From assembly GCA_030027265.1 (NCBI GenBank), contig JASENG010000024.1, positions 1-44,121 on the forward strand: 44,121 bases of DNA, given 5' to 3'. Below, one piece after another: positions 15,577-24,924 of the stretch. The notes under the pieces are model-generated. The model searched no databases, was not told where the DNA came from, and saw nothing but the letters and a program-made list of their open reading frames with translations. How positions within the stretch are numbered: the stretch's first letter is position 1; every line of letters starts with the position of its first letter. The DNA is from Lysinibacillus fusiformis. Its GTDB lineage: Bacteria > Bacillota > Bacilli > Bacillales_A > Planococcaceae. Position numbers and translations under genes: made by a program.

Positions 15577-16866
15577 TTAAATCCTTCTAATGTTTTTTTC
15601 TTCTATTAAATTAGACCGATCAGCTATTAGAGCCAGAGTTCCTCCAATTATCAAAACACTCCAAAATATCGATGGCCTTAAAAACCATGCAAAAAAGGAT
15701 AAAGCTACTAATGAAAAAGTAACTGAAACTAAAAGTAGGCTAAATATAGTTTCCTTTCCACGGGCAGTGCGAAATGTCACATCGAATACAAATCCCAAAA
15801 TAAATATCACAAGAAAAGCACCATAATTGAAATCATATATCAACTCGCCAATATACGTTAATACATTAGTTGGTATCGGTGTGTTATAAAGGTACTCTCC
15901 AATAAAATTCACATTATAGTTTACAAACCCAAACTGATCCAGCATGATATAAAAAAACCTAAAAGTTGCGGCACCCCAATGACTATGAATTGGGTCTTGT
16001 AAATATTCATTCAATACAGCTATAGGAGCACTAAAATAAAAAACTATACTGTATATCGTTTTATTGCTGCTATTTAGTGATTTCATAAACTCACTAGCAT
16101 ATGGTAGAGATAAGTCACCGTTTGCAGATCTACTCCAAGTGATTAAAAAAAGAACAGAAATTAAAAGCAAACCTAATACTTTAGTTCTGTTAACATGAAT
16201 CTTTTTCACTAAATTATTTTTTTTCCATTTATCAAAACCCAAAACTAGCGGAGAGATAAACAATAAAGCTCCAGCTATAAGATTTCCCCTTGAACCTGAG
16301 GTTAATTGACTTAGAATTAACAATATTACTGGAAATATTAGTACCTTTTCGAATCTATATTTATATAAATATATTCCGCCAAATACTAATGCGACGAAAA
16401 TAAATCCTCCGGTATCTAATCCACTATCATATTCCATTTGTCCAGTTATCGAGTCAGTGTAAATTTGACTTATATTTCCAAATAGACTTAATCCATATGT
16501 TTGTACAACAAATAATATTTTTGGTATTATTCCAATGGCTGATACTAGCGAAGAAAATATAATATATTTTTTTAATAAATTTCTCTGTTTATTTGAATTT
16601 TTAATACTAATACTTTCTCTACTTACCCTTTTTTTAGGTAAAATAGCTCCAAATAAACAACCAGTTACAAATATTAACTGTGCAGATATAATAACAATCC
16701 AAGTAGTAATTGATAAATCATAAAAATAAATTAATTTACTTTGATGAAGTGATACACTTAGTATCCAAACACTTAAATAGATAGTTATTGGATTAGCTTT
16801 ATATTTATAAATTTTCCTGCTAATAAAATAGCAAGAAACACTTACCATAAGAAATAATAGAAACAT
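15577..16866 (-). CDS. Wzy-type polysaccharide polymerase
   Basis: The 429-residue protein has about ten to twelve hydrophobic segments and a large extracytoplasmic loop around residues 275-340 (SAPIAVLNEYLQDPIHSHWG ... NVNFIGEYLYNTPIPTNVLT). This is the layout of O-antigen/capsule polymerases. A basic cytoplasmic stretch (KKRVSRESISIKNSNKQRN) and LTSGSRGNLIAGALL, an S-R-(G/S) motif common in Wzy proteins, add support. It would join flipped repeat units outside the membrane. Wzy sequences are too divergent for a linkage call. The start has GGGAGAG upstream. Adjacent wzx and glycosyltransferases fix the context. Confidence 0.85.
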   Translation of the reverse strand: MFLLFLMVSVSCYFISRKIYKYKANPITIYLSVWILSVSLHQSKLIYFYDLSITTWIVIISAQLIFVTGCLFGAILPKKRVSRESISIKNSNKQRNLLKKYIIFSSLVSAIGIIPKILFVVQTYGLSLFGNISQIYTDSITGQMEYDSGLDTGGFIFVALVFGGIYLYKYRFEKVLIFPVILLILSQLTSGSRGNLIAGALLFISPLVLGFDKWKKNNLVKKIHVNRTKVLGLLLISVLFLITWSRSANGDLSLPYASEFMKSLNSSNKTIYSIVFYFSAPIAVLNEYLQDPIHSHWGAATFRFFYIMLDQFGFVNYNVNFIGEYLYNTPIPTNVLTYIGELIYDFNYGAFLVIFILGFVFDVTFRTARGKETIFSLLLVSVTFSLVALSFFAWFLRPSIFWSVLIIGGTLALIADRSNLIEEKNIRRI

Positions 16867-16934
16867 ATTACTCTCCCTCAGACCTATTCAAAAAGTTTAT
16901 AAATTCTCAAAACAATAAAGTCAGAAATACTAAT

Positions 16935-17858
16935 TTAATATTTCCTAATAAGAGTTGAAAAGGTCTTTAAAAAAAAATTACCCGTATTCTTTCGAAAATC
17001 ATTATCCTTAATAGAAAAGCTAAAATATTTTGCTGCTCTTATTAAAAGCAAAGGAATCAAAGCTATTATGGAAGATTTTATATAGTATTTAAAGTAGTAT
17101 ATTTCACTTTGAACTAAACAAGTGTATGAGAACGCCTTAATATGTTTAGTACTTTGTCCATGTGCATGTACTATTTGACTATCAGGCAAATAAATTGTCT
17201 TATATCCTTTTTCTTCCATTCTAATTCCAATAATTAATTCTTCTTGATAAAGAAATGTATTTTCATCAAAAGGAGTAATTTCCTTAACGCAACTTCCACT
17301 CATCATAAAGCAACATCCAGATACTGAATGTACTTCAAACGGTTTAGTTAAATCTTGATCTAGAGCGCAGAACTTTCTAACAAAATCCTTAACGAATGGA
17401 TAAAAGATTGTTTTTCTCAGTAGGTACATATATTTTTCTTTTAATCCCGTTTTGACACCCATATTAATCATTTGTACATTTCCATCTGGTAAATATATCT
17501 TAGGTCCTACAATTCCTACTGAGTTATTATCGTTCAAAAACTTCCACATTTGATAAATACTATCTTTTTCAAATAATATATCACTGTTTGATATTAGTAC
17601 TTCTTTACAGCCATCCTTAATAGCTTGTTTAATCCCAACATTGTTTCCAGCTGAATATCCATCATTGATCTTCTTTTGGATAAATGTAATTCTAGGATCA
17701 TTTAACAGTTGGTTTACTTCATCTGTTTGACCTACAGGTGATGCATTATCAACAACATAAATATGATATTTACACTTTGTCTCATTACTAAAAATACTAT
17801 TAATACATCTAGCAGTTTCATCCCAATTTATATAATTCAAAATTACTATTCCTATCAT
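16935..17858 (-). CDS. Glycosyltransferase family 2, rhamnosyltransferase-like
   Basis: The 307-residue GT-A fold enzyme opens with IGIVILNYINWDETARCINS and VVDNASPVG, then INDGYSAGNNVGIKQAIKDG (the N-x-G-(Y/F)-(A/S)-x-G-x-N-x-G motif of this subgroup), and ISNSDILFEKDS with the D-x-D-like metal site. FLYQEELIIGIRMEEKGYKT is the E-E-x-D-region equivalent. A hydrophobic segment near 265-285 may be a membrane anchor. Members often transfer rhamnose, consistent with the dTDP-rhamnose genes in the locus, but acceptor and linkage are unknown. It is co-directional with its neighbours. Confidence 0.87.
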   Translation of the reverse strand: MIGIVILNYINWDETARCINSIFSNETKCKYHIYVVDNASPVGQTDEVNQLLNDPRITFIQKKINDGYSAGNNVGIKQAIKDGCKEVLISNSDILFEKDSIYQMWKFLNDNNSVGIVGPKIYLPDGNVQMINMGVKTGLKEKYMYLLRKTIFYPFVKDFVRKFCALDQDLTKPFEVHSVSGCCFMMSGSCVKEITPFDENTFLYQEELIIGIRMEEKGYKTIYLPDSQIVHAHGQSTKHIKAFSYTCLVQSEIYYFKYYIKSSIIALIPLLLIRAAKYFSFSIKDNDFRKNTGNFFLKTFSTLIRKY

Positions 17859-17911
17859 ATTTTCCTCAAATCCTTTTTATGGCTTTACACTTATCACAGA
17901 AAGTTAATACC

Positions 17912-19063
17912 TTATTGAATGTTATTAAAGATTCCGCACCATTTTTCTTTTATATATTCCTCACTAAATTCACCTGTAATTGATTGTTTAAAAGCATTTA
18001 TAGCTAATCTCTCTAAATTATTACGATCATTATTCAATGAAGTTAACTTATCAAATAAGAAATTCACTACATTTTGATCAATATAATCAGAATAAATTGT
18101 TTGCTTTCTATTATTCCATACTGATTCATTGGGCATGTTGTCATATTCAAAAAATCTATATCTTGGTGCAGTTAAATATCCATTTTCATTACTTTTTACC
18201 ATTTCAGGTATAGCATATAAATCTGTACTAATAATTGAGTTTCCTGATTTCATAGCTTCTAGAACAACAAGAGAAAAACTATCTTGCCTAGTTGGATTTA
18301 ATAAAATACATGAAGTGTTATATATTTTATTTAATTCTTTTTTATTAAAATTAAAATCATAAATATCAATACTAGAATTTTCTTCAATTTCTTTTCTAGT
18401 ATCTACATCTAGTGATTCTAACTGTGTGATTATTTTTAGTCTTATATTATTTATTCCTGAATTTTTAAATTTCCTAAAACATTCTAGAATATCTTGTCCT
18501 CCCTTAAGATTGAAATTGGAGGATACGTATAAACAATGAATATCATCTTGGTGGCATTTTTGCTTTATACTTTCTTCATTTGTAAATTCATTTTTCTTTA
18601 TAAAAGGATATACTTGTTGGATTTTTACTCTTTCTGGTATAGAATAAAAAGAATTTAAAGTTTCATAGCACGCCTTTGATAAACAGACAATCGCTTCTAA
18701 ATTGGGATCGTTCAAATACTTTTTTAATTTAATTCTACCTAAAAGTGTCTTGTTTCTCCCTGTAGAATAATGTACTAATGCTAAAGGATTTTCTAAGTAT
18801 ATTACATATTTATTTTTTGATTTCAAGAATCTATTATAACTAAATACAAAATCAGCATCTGAATTATCTACCTTCAGCCTCTTAATTAACCCCAAGTGGT
18901 CTGCAAGTCTAGATTTTACCATTTTAGATAAGAATAACTTTAATCTTGAGTTCGTTTCATATAATCTATTTTTTTGATATATAAATTGAATATTTTCAAT
19001 CTCACTATTAAACAAGTTTACTAAAAAGCCCCTTGATTTAGTTGCAACGTAAATTGTTTTCAT
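17912..19063 (-). CDS. Glycosyltransferase family 4 (GT-B)
   Basis: The 383-residue cytoplasmic enzyme has a variable N-terminal acceptor-binding half and a conserved C-terminal half. The latter shows IHCLYVSSNFNLKGGQDILE (the G-G family loop), IYNTSCILLNPTRQDSFSLV and VLEAMKSGNSIISTDLYAIP, matching the GT4 E-x-F-x-x-x-x-x-E nucleotide-sugar site (here D-S-F-S-L-V-V-L-E). It transfers one sugar of the repeat unit. Donor and linkage cannot be inferred. It is the gene after a 340-bp gap in the operon. Confidence 0.85.
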   Translation of the reverse strand: MKTIYVATKSRGFLVNLFNSEIENIQFIYQKNRLYETNSRLKLFLSKMVKSRLADHLGLIKRLKVDNSDADFVFSYNRFLKSKNKYVIYLENPLALVHYSTGRNKTLLGRIKLKKYLNDPNLEAIVCLSKACYETLNSFYSIPERVKIQQVYPFIKKNEFTNEESIKQKCHQDDIHCLYVSSNFNLKGGQDILECFRKFKNSGINNIRLKIITQLESLDVDTRKEIEENSSIDIYDFNFNKKELNKIYNTSCILLNPTRQDSFSLVVLEAMKSGNSIISTDLYAIPEMVKSNENGYLTAPRYRFFEYDNMPNESVWNNRKQTIYSDYIDQNVVNFLFDKLTSLNNDRNNLERLAINAFKQSITGEFSEEYIKEKWCGIFNNIQ

Positions 19064-19112
19064 AGTTCACCAACTTTCTATATAAAGGACGTATTTCTAA
19101 ATACAATAATAT

Positions 19113-19232
19113 TTAAACTGCTCCTCGCATTTTTTGTGAGGGGGAGAACCTTAAAGCAAAAGTACATAGTCGATTTAACATGGAGCTTTTACGAGCATGA
19201 TGAATAAACCAATCCGCTAATATCAAGGGGAT
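19113..19232 (-). pseudogene. Possible decayed transposase-like C-terminal fragment
   Basis: In the 343-bp gap between two glycosyltransferase genes the minus strand reads ADWFIHHARKSSMLNRLCTF then ALRFSPSQKMRGAV and a stop, with no start codon. Composition is protein-like and basic. I suspect the end of a transposase or similar mobile-element protein, but match no family with certainty. It would mark an old insertion inside the operon. No terminal repeats are visible, and the rest of 19233-19406 shows nothing. Confidence 0.3.
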
Positions 19233-19406
19233 TTAAGGATTCTTGCCCACTACTCAATATAAATCCTCTGAAAATTACGGTTCTAACCCCACACTATTTA
19301 GCGGAGAATCATTTTTACTTGATACTATTCTTCTATATAAAACTCCCATATAAAAGACCTTGCTATTTTTTTAATTTTAAGAATCAGTCAATACGTTTTG
19401 TTAATC

Positions 19407-20573
19407 TTACCTTGTACTTTCTGCTTTCTCCCAGAAGGGTTTTGCTTTTCCCGTCAATATATTAAAAACTCCTACCCATTGTGCAAGTATTGTTACACAA
19501 TAGTAATAAACTAAAGTCAAATACTTATTATCTGATTTTGTAATTACCCTTATAAACGCTAATCCGTAAAATACCACCTGTCCCATAAATGTCATCGTGT
19601 AAAACAATGATTCTGATACTAATAATGCATTAGTTATAAATACTATTAGATGGGAAATCCATAATAAATATCTACAGGTTCTATGTCCAAAATAAAAGTA
19701 CGAAAACCACTTGTACCTAAAAAAGTTCAATATTCTAATATCAGGTAAAATATGTTTAAGTATAAGTCTGTTCATTCTTACTTTACGGCCAAACTCATCT
19801 TCAATAATCTCTCCAGCTTTTTCAAAAGCAATTGCATCATGATTAGCAATTGCTCTCTTGCCTTCCAAAGCATATAGTTGCGGCATAGCAGTATCATGAC
19901 TTTGAATCGGATTAAATTCATAATAATCCCTCGTTCTACAAGCATATAATGCTCCATTTCCAGCCGTTATAGTTTGAACTCTTCCTTCAACTTCACGGAT
20001 AGCTAAATCAGAATCCCAGTAACTTGCTTCAGCATTACTAACATCGGTGGATTCTTCATTGATAAAGCACAACCTTCCAGTAACATATGCAATATCTTCT
20101 GATGTGAAAGCTGCCATGAGTTCTTTAACAGAATCCTTATCCATAATAGAATTAGCATCAGTCATTACAAGATATTCTGTTTTCACACTTTTTTGAGCCT
20201 CATTTTGAGCATTTGTTTTTCCTTTACGAGCCATAGCCTCATAAAGTCTTATATTATAATTATGATTGTCTTTTATAAAATCTCTTACAATCTCATTTGT
20301 TCTATCTGTACTATTATCAGATGCAATCAAAAACTCTAGCTTATTTTTAGGATAATTTAATTCTAAAATATTTTTGAGTTTCTCTAATATAACTTTTTCC
20401 TCATTATGTGCAACAACCATAACAGTAACGGTTGGCTGGTATGAATAGTCTTTCTCGAGCTCCCTATTCTTATAAATATTCCCAATCACCTTTAAAGATA
20501 TCGGATACCCAACCATCGCCCAGATTATAATAAAACCACTGAGAAAAAAAAGAATTTCAAAAAGTAATTCCAT
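19407..20573 (-). CDS. Membrane-bound glycosyltransferase family 2
   Basis: The 388-residue protein has one N-terminal transmembrane segment (LLFEILFFLSGFIIIWAMVG) and three to four near the C-terminus (about 295-375), flanking a GT2 domain. VTVMVVAHNEEKVILEKLKN, SDNSTDRTNEIV, LVMTDANSIMDKDSVK (D-x-N/D metal site) and FNPIQSHDTAMPQLYAL are the family blocks. The layout resembles processive or polyprenyl-linked GT2 enzymes such as those of poly-N-acetylglucosamine and EPS loci. The ribosome binding site is GAAGGAGA. It probably acts early or on a membrane-bound acceptor; specificity is unknown. Confidence 0.85.
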   Translation of the reverse strand: MELLFEILFFLSGFIIIWAMVGYPISLKVIGNIYKNRELEKDYSYQPTVTVMVVAHNEEKVILEKLKNILELNYPKNKLEFLIASDNSTDRTNEIVRDFIKDNHNYNIRLYEAMARKGKTNAQNEAQKSVKTEYLVMTDANSIMDKDSVKELMAAFTSEDIAYVTGRLCFINEESTDVSNAEASYWDSDLAIREVEGRVQTITAGNGALYACRTRDYYEFNPIQSHDTAMPQLYALEGKRAIANHDAIAFEKAGEIIEDEFGRKVRMNRLILKHILPDIRILNFFRYKWFSYFYFGHRTCRYLLWISHLIVFITNALLVSESLFYTMTFMGQVVFYGLAFIRVITKSDNKYLTLVYYYCVTILAQWVGVFNILTGKAKPFWEKAESTR

Positions 20574-20618
20574 TTGATGTCTCCTTCAAATAAATATTAA
20601 ATAAGCTTTCACTAATTT

Positions 20619-21302
20619 TTAAATAAAATTATTTACAAATAAAGATTCTAATTCACTCAGTAAATAAATTAAATGGTTTTCTTGAACACCATTGAGATAA
20701 TTTTTTTGAGCATGAACACCATTCCTATTAATCCGAATTGTCTTTATAGGATATACACTTCTTATATAAAAGTCTTTTTCTGGGTTGTCCCCGACATACA
20801 CCATCTCATTAAATTCTACATTCAATTTATGTTTCATAATCTCAAATGCCTTAGGATGAGGCTTCCAGAAATCTCTTCCTAGTTCATCAGTTACAATAAT
20901 TTCATCAAAATGATTAACTGCTTTTACAGATTTTAACTTTTGACGTTGAGCATTTGCATAACCATCTGTTATAATACCGACCTTTATCTTCCTTTTCTTC
21001 AAAAATTCTAAGAATGGTAATACGTCGTTATAGAATTCTATATTTGGTAAATGATTTCGGTACTCTTCAACTAGCTCTATTATATATTTGTTCGTATAAG
21101 AAATCCCCAGAGTATCAAGGAGCCTATTAAAAACGTTCATTGGACTGTTTCTGAATAGTTCCATTAATAATTCAAATATTTCTGCTTCATCTTTTTCGTA
21201 TCTTTTGCTTAGTAGCTTAGCAATGTGTTGATAGCCACTTTCAATATACTTTTTTTCAGAAAACAGCGTATCATCTAGGTCAAATATAACTGCTTTTACC
21301 AT
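20619..21302 (-). CDS. HAD-superfamily hydrolase
   Basis: The 227-residue phosphatase-like protein has all four HAD motifs: FDLDDTLF (nucleophile Asp), IITDGYAN (motif II), KPHPKAFEIM (motif III lysine) and VYVGDNPEKD (motif IV). A helical cap lies between motifs I and II. Its first codons overlap the end of the ATP-grasp gene by 7 bp, so the two are translationally coupled and probably act in one sub-pathway, dephosphorylating a product or intermediate used to modify the sugar. The substrate is unknown; general housekeeping phosphatase activity cannot be excluded. Confidence 0.85.
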   Translation of the reverse strand: MVKAVIFDLDDTLFSEKKYIESGYQHIAKLLSKRYEKDEAEIFELLMELFRNSPMNVFNRLLDTLGISYTNKYIIELVEEYRNHLPNIEFYNDVLPFLEFLKKRKIKVGIITDGYANAQRQKLKSVKAVNHFDEIIVTDELGRDFWKPHPKAFEIMKHKLNVEFNEMVYVGDNPEKDFYIRSVYPIKTIRINRNGVHAQKNYLNGVQENHLIYLLSELESLFVNNFI

Positions 21303-22279
21303 CTCACTAACTCCATATTCTCATCTAAACATATACTACTATCAAATCTTAAAAAAGTTAAGTTATCATTATAATTCTCGTTATACTCTAGTTTTTCACC
21401 CATCAATAATCTAAACAGATTTTCACAAGAGTCTGCACCACTCATAATGCTCATAGGTGCCCCCCCTCCGAACCTAGGGTTTATTTCAATATACTCAATG
21501 CCCTTTTTGGTCTTCATAAGTTGAACTGTAATATGACCAATTGGTTTAAGTACCTTCATCAATTTAGTAACATTATCGATTATCTCCCTGTCACGTATAA
21601 TCTTTCCCTTAGAAATCTCACCGCTACGAGTAGCTATCCTTAATCGAGGTACAATCGAAATAATATTACTATCAAAGTCTAAGAATACATCAATCGTAAA
21701 CTCTTCCCCATCCATAAATGCCTGAACTATGGGGTCGTTTACAATGCCTTTATAGATTTCCAATTCATTATTGTTATTTACTTTAAATGTATTTATGCTA
21801 GAGCTTCCCGACTTAGGTTTTATAAACAAAGGGAATCTTAGATCACTATTCCTAATCTCTTCTTCAGTGTACATCTTAGGAATTCCAAAACTATTTTCTT
21901 CTAAAAAATTCTGTGTATTGATTTTATCTCTACATATTTCAATAACTTTATAATCCGATATCAATACCTTTGCATTTGTTTCTTCCTCTATAAAGCACTT
22001 ATTCTCGGCAAGTAGTAACAAATCTGTATCAATCGTGGGAACTATTAAAGAAATATCTTCTTTATTACACGCATCAATAATTGCTTCAATATAATTTGGT
22101 TCGGTAATACGTGGTAATTTATAAGTTCTGTCTGCAAAGTATAAAGCAGGGGCTGTTTCTGAACAGTCTCCTGCTACAATTTTACTTTTAACATCTAGTT
22201 TTTTCGCTGCTTTTTGAAAGCACTGTACCAGCTCTACCCGTCTGCCAGCACTTAATATTAATACGTTAATTTCACTCAT
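21296..22279 (-). CDS. ATP-grasp ligase of the polysaccharide locus
   Basis: The 327-residue protein resembles the carbamoyl-phosphate-synthase-like ATP-grasp group. An N-terminal pre-ATP-grasp Rossmann-like domain (INVLILSAGRRVELVQCFQK, then VAGDCSETAPALYFAD) is followed by the ATP-grasp fold, with FPLFIKPKSGSSSINTFKV (ATP-binding loop and lysine), GEEFTIDVFLD, and YIEINPRFGGGAPMSIMSGA (Mg-binding E-x-N). Such enzymes form amide or related bonds through acyl-phosphates. Overlap with the HAD gene and with the sugar-transferase gene (4 bp) places it in the core operon. It may attach an amino-acid-like or other carboxylate group to the 4-amino sugar, but that is inference. Confidence 0.85.
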   Translation of the reverse strand: MSEINVLILSAGRRVELVQCFQKAAKKLDVKSKIVAGDCSETAPALYFADRTYKLPRITEPNYIEAIIDACNKEDISLIVPTIDTDLLLLAENKCFIEEETNAKVLISDYKVIEICRDKINTQNFLEENSFGIPKMYTEEEIRNSDLRFPLFIKPKSGSSSINTFKVNNNNELEIYKGIVNDPIVQAFMDGEEFTIDVFLDFDSNIISIVPRLRIATRSGEISKGKIIRDREIIDNVTKLMKVLKPIGHITVQLMKTKKGIEYIEINPRFGGGAPMSIMSGADSCENLFRLLMGEKLEYNENYNDNLTFLRFDSSICLDENMELVRW

Positions 22280-22917
22280 TTATTATCCCCTACCTTACTA
22301 CCTTTAAAGTACTCCATTGTTGCCGCAGTCTCTGAGTTGATTCCTTCCCTAACAAAAACCTTCTTAATAGTAGAAAAAATAATCTTCCAATCATTAACAA
22401 AACTCACACTATCTACATATTTCACATCTAGATTAAACTTATCTTCCCAACAAATCGCATTTCTACCACTAACCTGCGCCAAACCAGATAGCCCTGGTCT
22501 GACTTCATGACGTCGTTTTTGATGTTCATTATATAATGGTAGATACTGCACCAATAATGGCCTAGGACCAATAATGGACATATCACCCTTCAAAATATTA
22601 AAAAGTTCCGGTAGTTCATCAAGAGATGTAGAACGTAGTAACATACCAAACTTCGTCAACCTAACACTATCAGGTAATAACTCCCCTTTATCATCCTTTT
22701 CATCCGTCATAGTCCTAAACTTATACATCATAAAAATATCTTCATTGAGCCCAGGTCTCTTTTGCTTGAAAAGAACAGGGCTACCTAATTTCGTTCTCAC
22801 AAGAATTGCAACTAGTAGAAGTACCGGACTAAGAACAATAATGGCGATTAACGATAGCATGAAATCCATCGGTCTTTTTACAAACCTTCTATAAATACCA
22901 CCTTTTGAATTCTTCAT
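22276..22917 (-). CDS. Initiating sugar-phosphate transferase (PglC/EpsL type)
   Basis: The 213-residue monotopic enzyme moves a sugar-1-phosphate from UDP-sugar to undecaprenyl phosphate, starting repeat-unit assembly. One N-terminal re-entrant membrane helix (FMLSLIAIIVLSPVLLLVAI) precedes the catalytic domain: RTKLGSPVLFKQKRPGLNED, MYKFRTMTDEKD, RLTKFGMLLRSTSLDELPEL (the D-E catalytic pair) and GDMSIIGPRPLLVQYLPLYN. PglC is the minimal family without extra membrane segments. The ATG overlaps the aminotransferase stop (TAATG), so that start is preferred over a GTG four codons upstream. With the dehydratase and aminotransferase it suggests a 4-amino-6-deoxy or bacillosamine-like first sugar. 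Confidence 0.92.
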   Translation of the reverse strand: MKNSKGGIYRRFVKRPMDFMLSLIAIIVLSPVLLLVAILVRTKLGSPVLFKQKRPGLNEDIFMMYKFRTMTDEKDDKGELLPDSVRLTKFGMLLRSTSLDELPELFNILKGDMSIIGPRPLLVQYLPLYNEHQKRRHEVRPGLSGLAQVSGRNAICWEDKFNLDVKYVDSVSFVNDWKIIFSTIKKVFVREGINSETAATMEYFKGSKVGDNK

Positions 22918-24047
22918 TATTTTAACCACAACCCTTTAATAGTCTTAACGACTCTTTCTAAGTCCTCATCCGTCATCTTCGTGTCAGACGGCAAACATAC
23001 GCCATTCTCAAACAATTTCTCCGATACACACTCACCAATAAAATCATATTTCTCAAAGAATGGCTGCAGATGCATCGGTTTCCAAACCGGCCTTGACTCA
23101 ATATTCTCTGCTTCCAATGCATTAAATATATCAATTGGTCGTACTTTACCAGTCAACGTAATCGAACTTAACCAGTAATTAGGTTCATCCCATTTATTAT
23201 TAGGCATAAACTCAACACCTTCGAGTCCACCAAGCTCTCTTTTATAAAACTTAAAAATGTAGTTCTTCTTGGCAACTCTTTGATCCAACACCTTAAGCTG
23301 CCCTCTACCAATCCCTGCAACAACATTACTCATCCGATAATTAAATCCTAATTCACTATGTTGATAATGTCTTGCTTGATCTCGGGATTGAGTGGCCCAA
23401 AATCTCGCCTTAGCAATTCTCTCTTCATTATTAGAAACAAGCATACCACCCCCGGAAGTTGTGATAATCTTATTTCCATTAAAAGAGAAGATGCCATAGT
23501 CACCGAAAGTTCCAGTATGCTTACCTTTATAGTAAGTACCTAGAGACTCAGCAGCATCTTCTATAACAGCTACGTTATGTTTCTTACAAATCTCCATAAT
23601 TTTGTCCATATCTGCTGACAAACCATATAGATGAACGACCAGTACTGCCTTTACTTCTGGATACTTTTCAAAAGCTTCTTCTAATGCTCTTGGGCTCATA
23701 TTCCAAGTTTCATAATCACTATCGATAAATACAGGAATCGCATTTTGATAGATGATTGGATTTGCAGTAGCAGAAAAAGTAAGTGTAGGGCAGAAAACAA
23801 TATCCCCTTCCTCTACTCCCGCAGCTTTAAGAGCTAGATGAATAGCTGCTGTTCCAGATGAAAGTGCTGCTGCAGATTTAGAGCCAACCTTCTCAGCAAG
23901 CTCTCTTTCAAATCCATTTACGTTTTCACCAAGGGGAGCAATCCAGTTTGTATCAAAAGCTTCCTTAACATATTGCATTTCATAACCTTCATCACTCATA
24001 TGTGGTGAAGAGAGGAATATTCTTTCTTTCACTTTTGTCGATTCCAT
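22917..24047 (-). CDS. DegT/DnrJ/EryC1 (PglE/EpsN-type) aminotransferase
   Basis: The 376-residue PLP enzyme aminates the 4-keto group made by the CapD/PglF dehydratase. LSSGTAAIHLALKAAGVEEG is the PLP phosphate region, VIEDAAESLGTYYKGKHTGT carries the Asp that binds the pyridine nitrogen, and SFNGNKIITTSGGGMLV holds the catalytic Lys. HYQHSELGFNYRMSNVVAGI and ESRPVWKPMHLQPFF are typical of the PglE/EpsN branch. The ribosome binding site is AAGGAAG. It is the first gene after the 24.05-25.18 kb gap, so it may have its own promoter. No PglD/EpsM-type acetyltransferase is present in the window. Confidence 0.92.
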   Translation of the reverse strand: MESTKVKERIFLSSPHMSDEGYEMQYVKEAFDTNWIAPLGENVNGFERELAEKVGSKSAAALSSGTAAIHLALKAAGVEEGDIVFCPTLTFSATANPIIYQNAIPVFIDSDYETWNMSPRALEEAFEKYPEVKAVLVVHLYGLSADMDKIMEICKKHNVAVIEDAAESLGTYYKGKHTGTFGDYGIFSFNGNKIITTSGGGMLVSNNEERIAKARFWATQSRDQARHYQHSELGFNYRMSNVVAGIGRGQLKVLDQRVAKKNYIFKFYKRELGGLEGVEFMPNNKWDEPNYWLSSITLTGKVRPIDIFNALEAENIESRPVWKPMHLQPFFEKYDFIGECVSEKLFENGVCLPSDTKMTDEDLERVVKTIKGLWLK

Positions 24048-24558
24048 TTTCTAGACTTCCTTCCCTAGTTAAGTTAATATTTAGTAGATTAGGACTAATT
24101 TAGAAGACCTTCCTTCCAACCAACTACTAAACCACTAAAATTGTTATCTACTACTGATAGCCACCTCGTAAATAATATTCAATATGAGAAATAGATGAAA
24201 AAATCAACATATAGTATATTTTATTGTCTTTAACTGAATTTCAATACTATATATCGTTTTTGTTATCATATTCTAATACTCACCTCGTAATATCTATTCA
24301 ATCTACCTAACAAATACGAAATAGATATTCACTCCATAATCACATCAAACCGAGTTTCTTCCTATTATATATACCATTCAATCAATCTCTAAACCTCACT
24401 AAAAACGCCTTAATGTCTTATCCCCTAAGGTTTCTAGCACTCAAAGATACTCAGTTCCTCATCAATATTCAATCATATGATTACATGAATACACAAACAC
24501 TTAGTTACCTACAAAGCAAGTTCCATTATACACTTGTACGTCCCCATAAAAAACAGCA
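24048..24558. other. AT-rich intergenic region upstream of the aminotransferase operon segment
   Basis: I see no convincing gene here. CACCTCGTAA occurs twice, at 24162-24171 and 24281-24290, each followed by a TATTCAAT-like stretch, which suggests a short internal duplication; on the minus strand it reads TTACGAGGTG. The region probably contains the promoter and leader of the aminotransferase-to-ugd transcript, but I could not settle on -35/-10 boxes. Short open frames present lack ribosome binding sites. Confidence 0.5.
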
Positions 24559-24924
24559 TTATAAATATGGAACTTTATCATCTTCCTCATCCGAATCATA
24601 ATTATGGTCATCAGAATGTAGGTTACATAAAATGACACCATCTTCGTAAGTGAATATCCCCTTTTCAGGACAAGGTGTCCCATCGATTTCTAAAAGAAAT
24701 GTATTAAAGCTGATCTCACTCTGTTCTATCTCTTCTAGCTGCAATTGCATATTATAAGATTTGCTCATCTCTAGTCGATTGGATCTACACACTTCTTCTT
24801 TCGCTTTTTCGATGCTGCCCACAACGCTCGGTATCGGCAATTAATGCAACAATTCCTAGAACGAACAAGTACAGCAAGTAATTCAAGTAAAGTATATCCC
24901 TTTGAATCCAATCGTCTTTTTCAC
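24559..24924 (-). pseudogene. Decayed type IV prepilin-like gene (ComGC/PulG type)
   Basis: Read with three single-base corrections, the minus strand encodes a class III prepilin start: M-K-R-R-L-D-S-K-G followed by YTLLELLAVLVVLGIVALIA, then IPSVVGSIEKAKEEVCRSNR and a hydrophilic C-terminus ending in a Ser/Asp/Glu-rich tail. G-Y-T-L-L-E is the prepilin-peptidase site with the conserved Glu at +5. As it stands, the frame breaks after the GTG start (extra A), again inside the hydrophobic helix and again before IPSVV (one extra base each). From IPSVV onwards it is intact. AAGGA precedes the GTG. Such pilins serve DNA-uptake or secretion pseudopili; this copy sits alone in the EPS locus. Confidence 0.7.

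Noticed and set aside
24413..24683. Two short ORFs of about 60 codons in the gap before the prepilin remnant
   Set aside because: They have no ribosome binding sites and low-complexity content; one is a shadow of the prepilin C-terminus in another frame.
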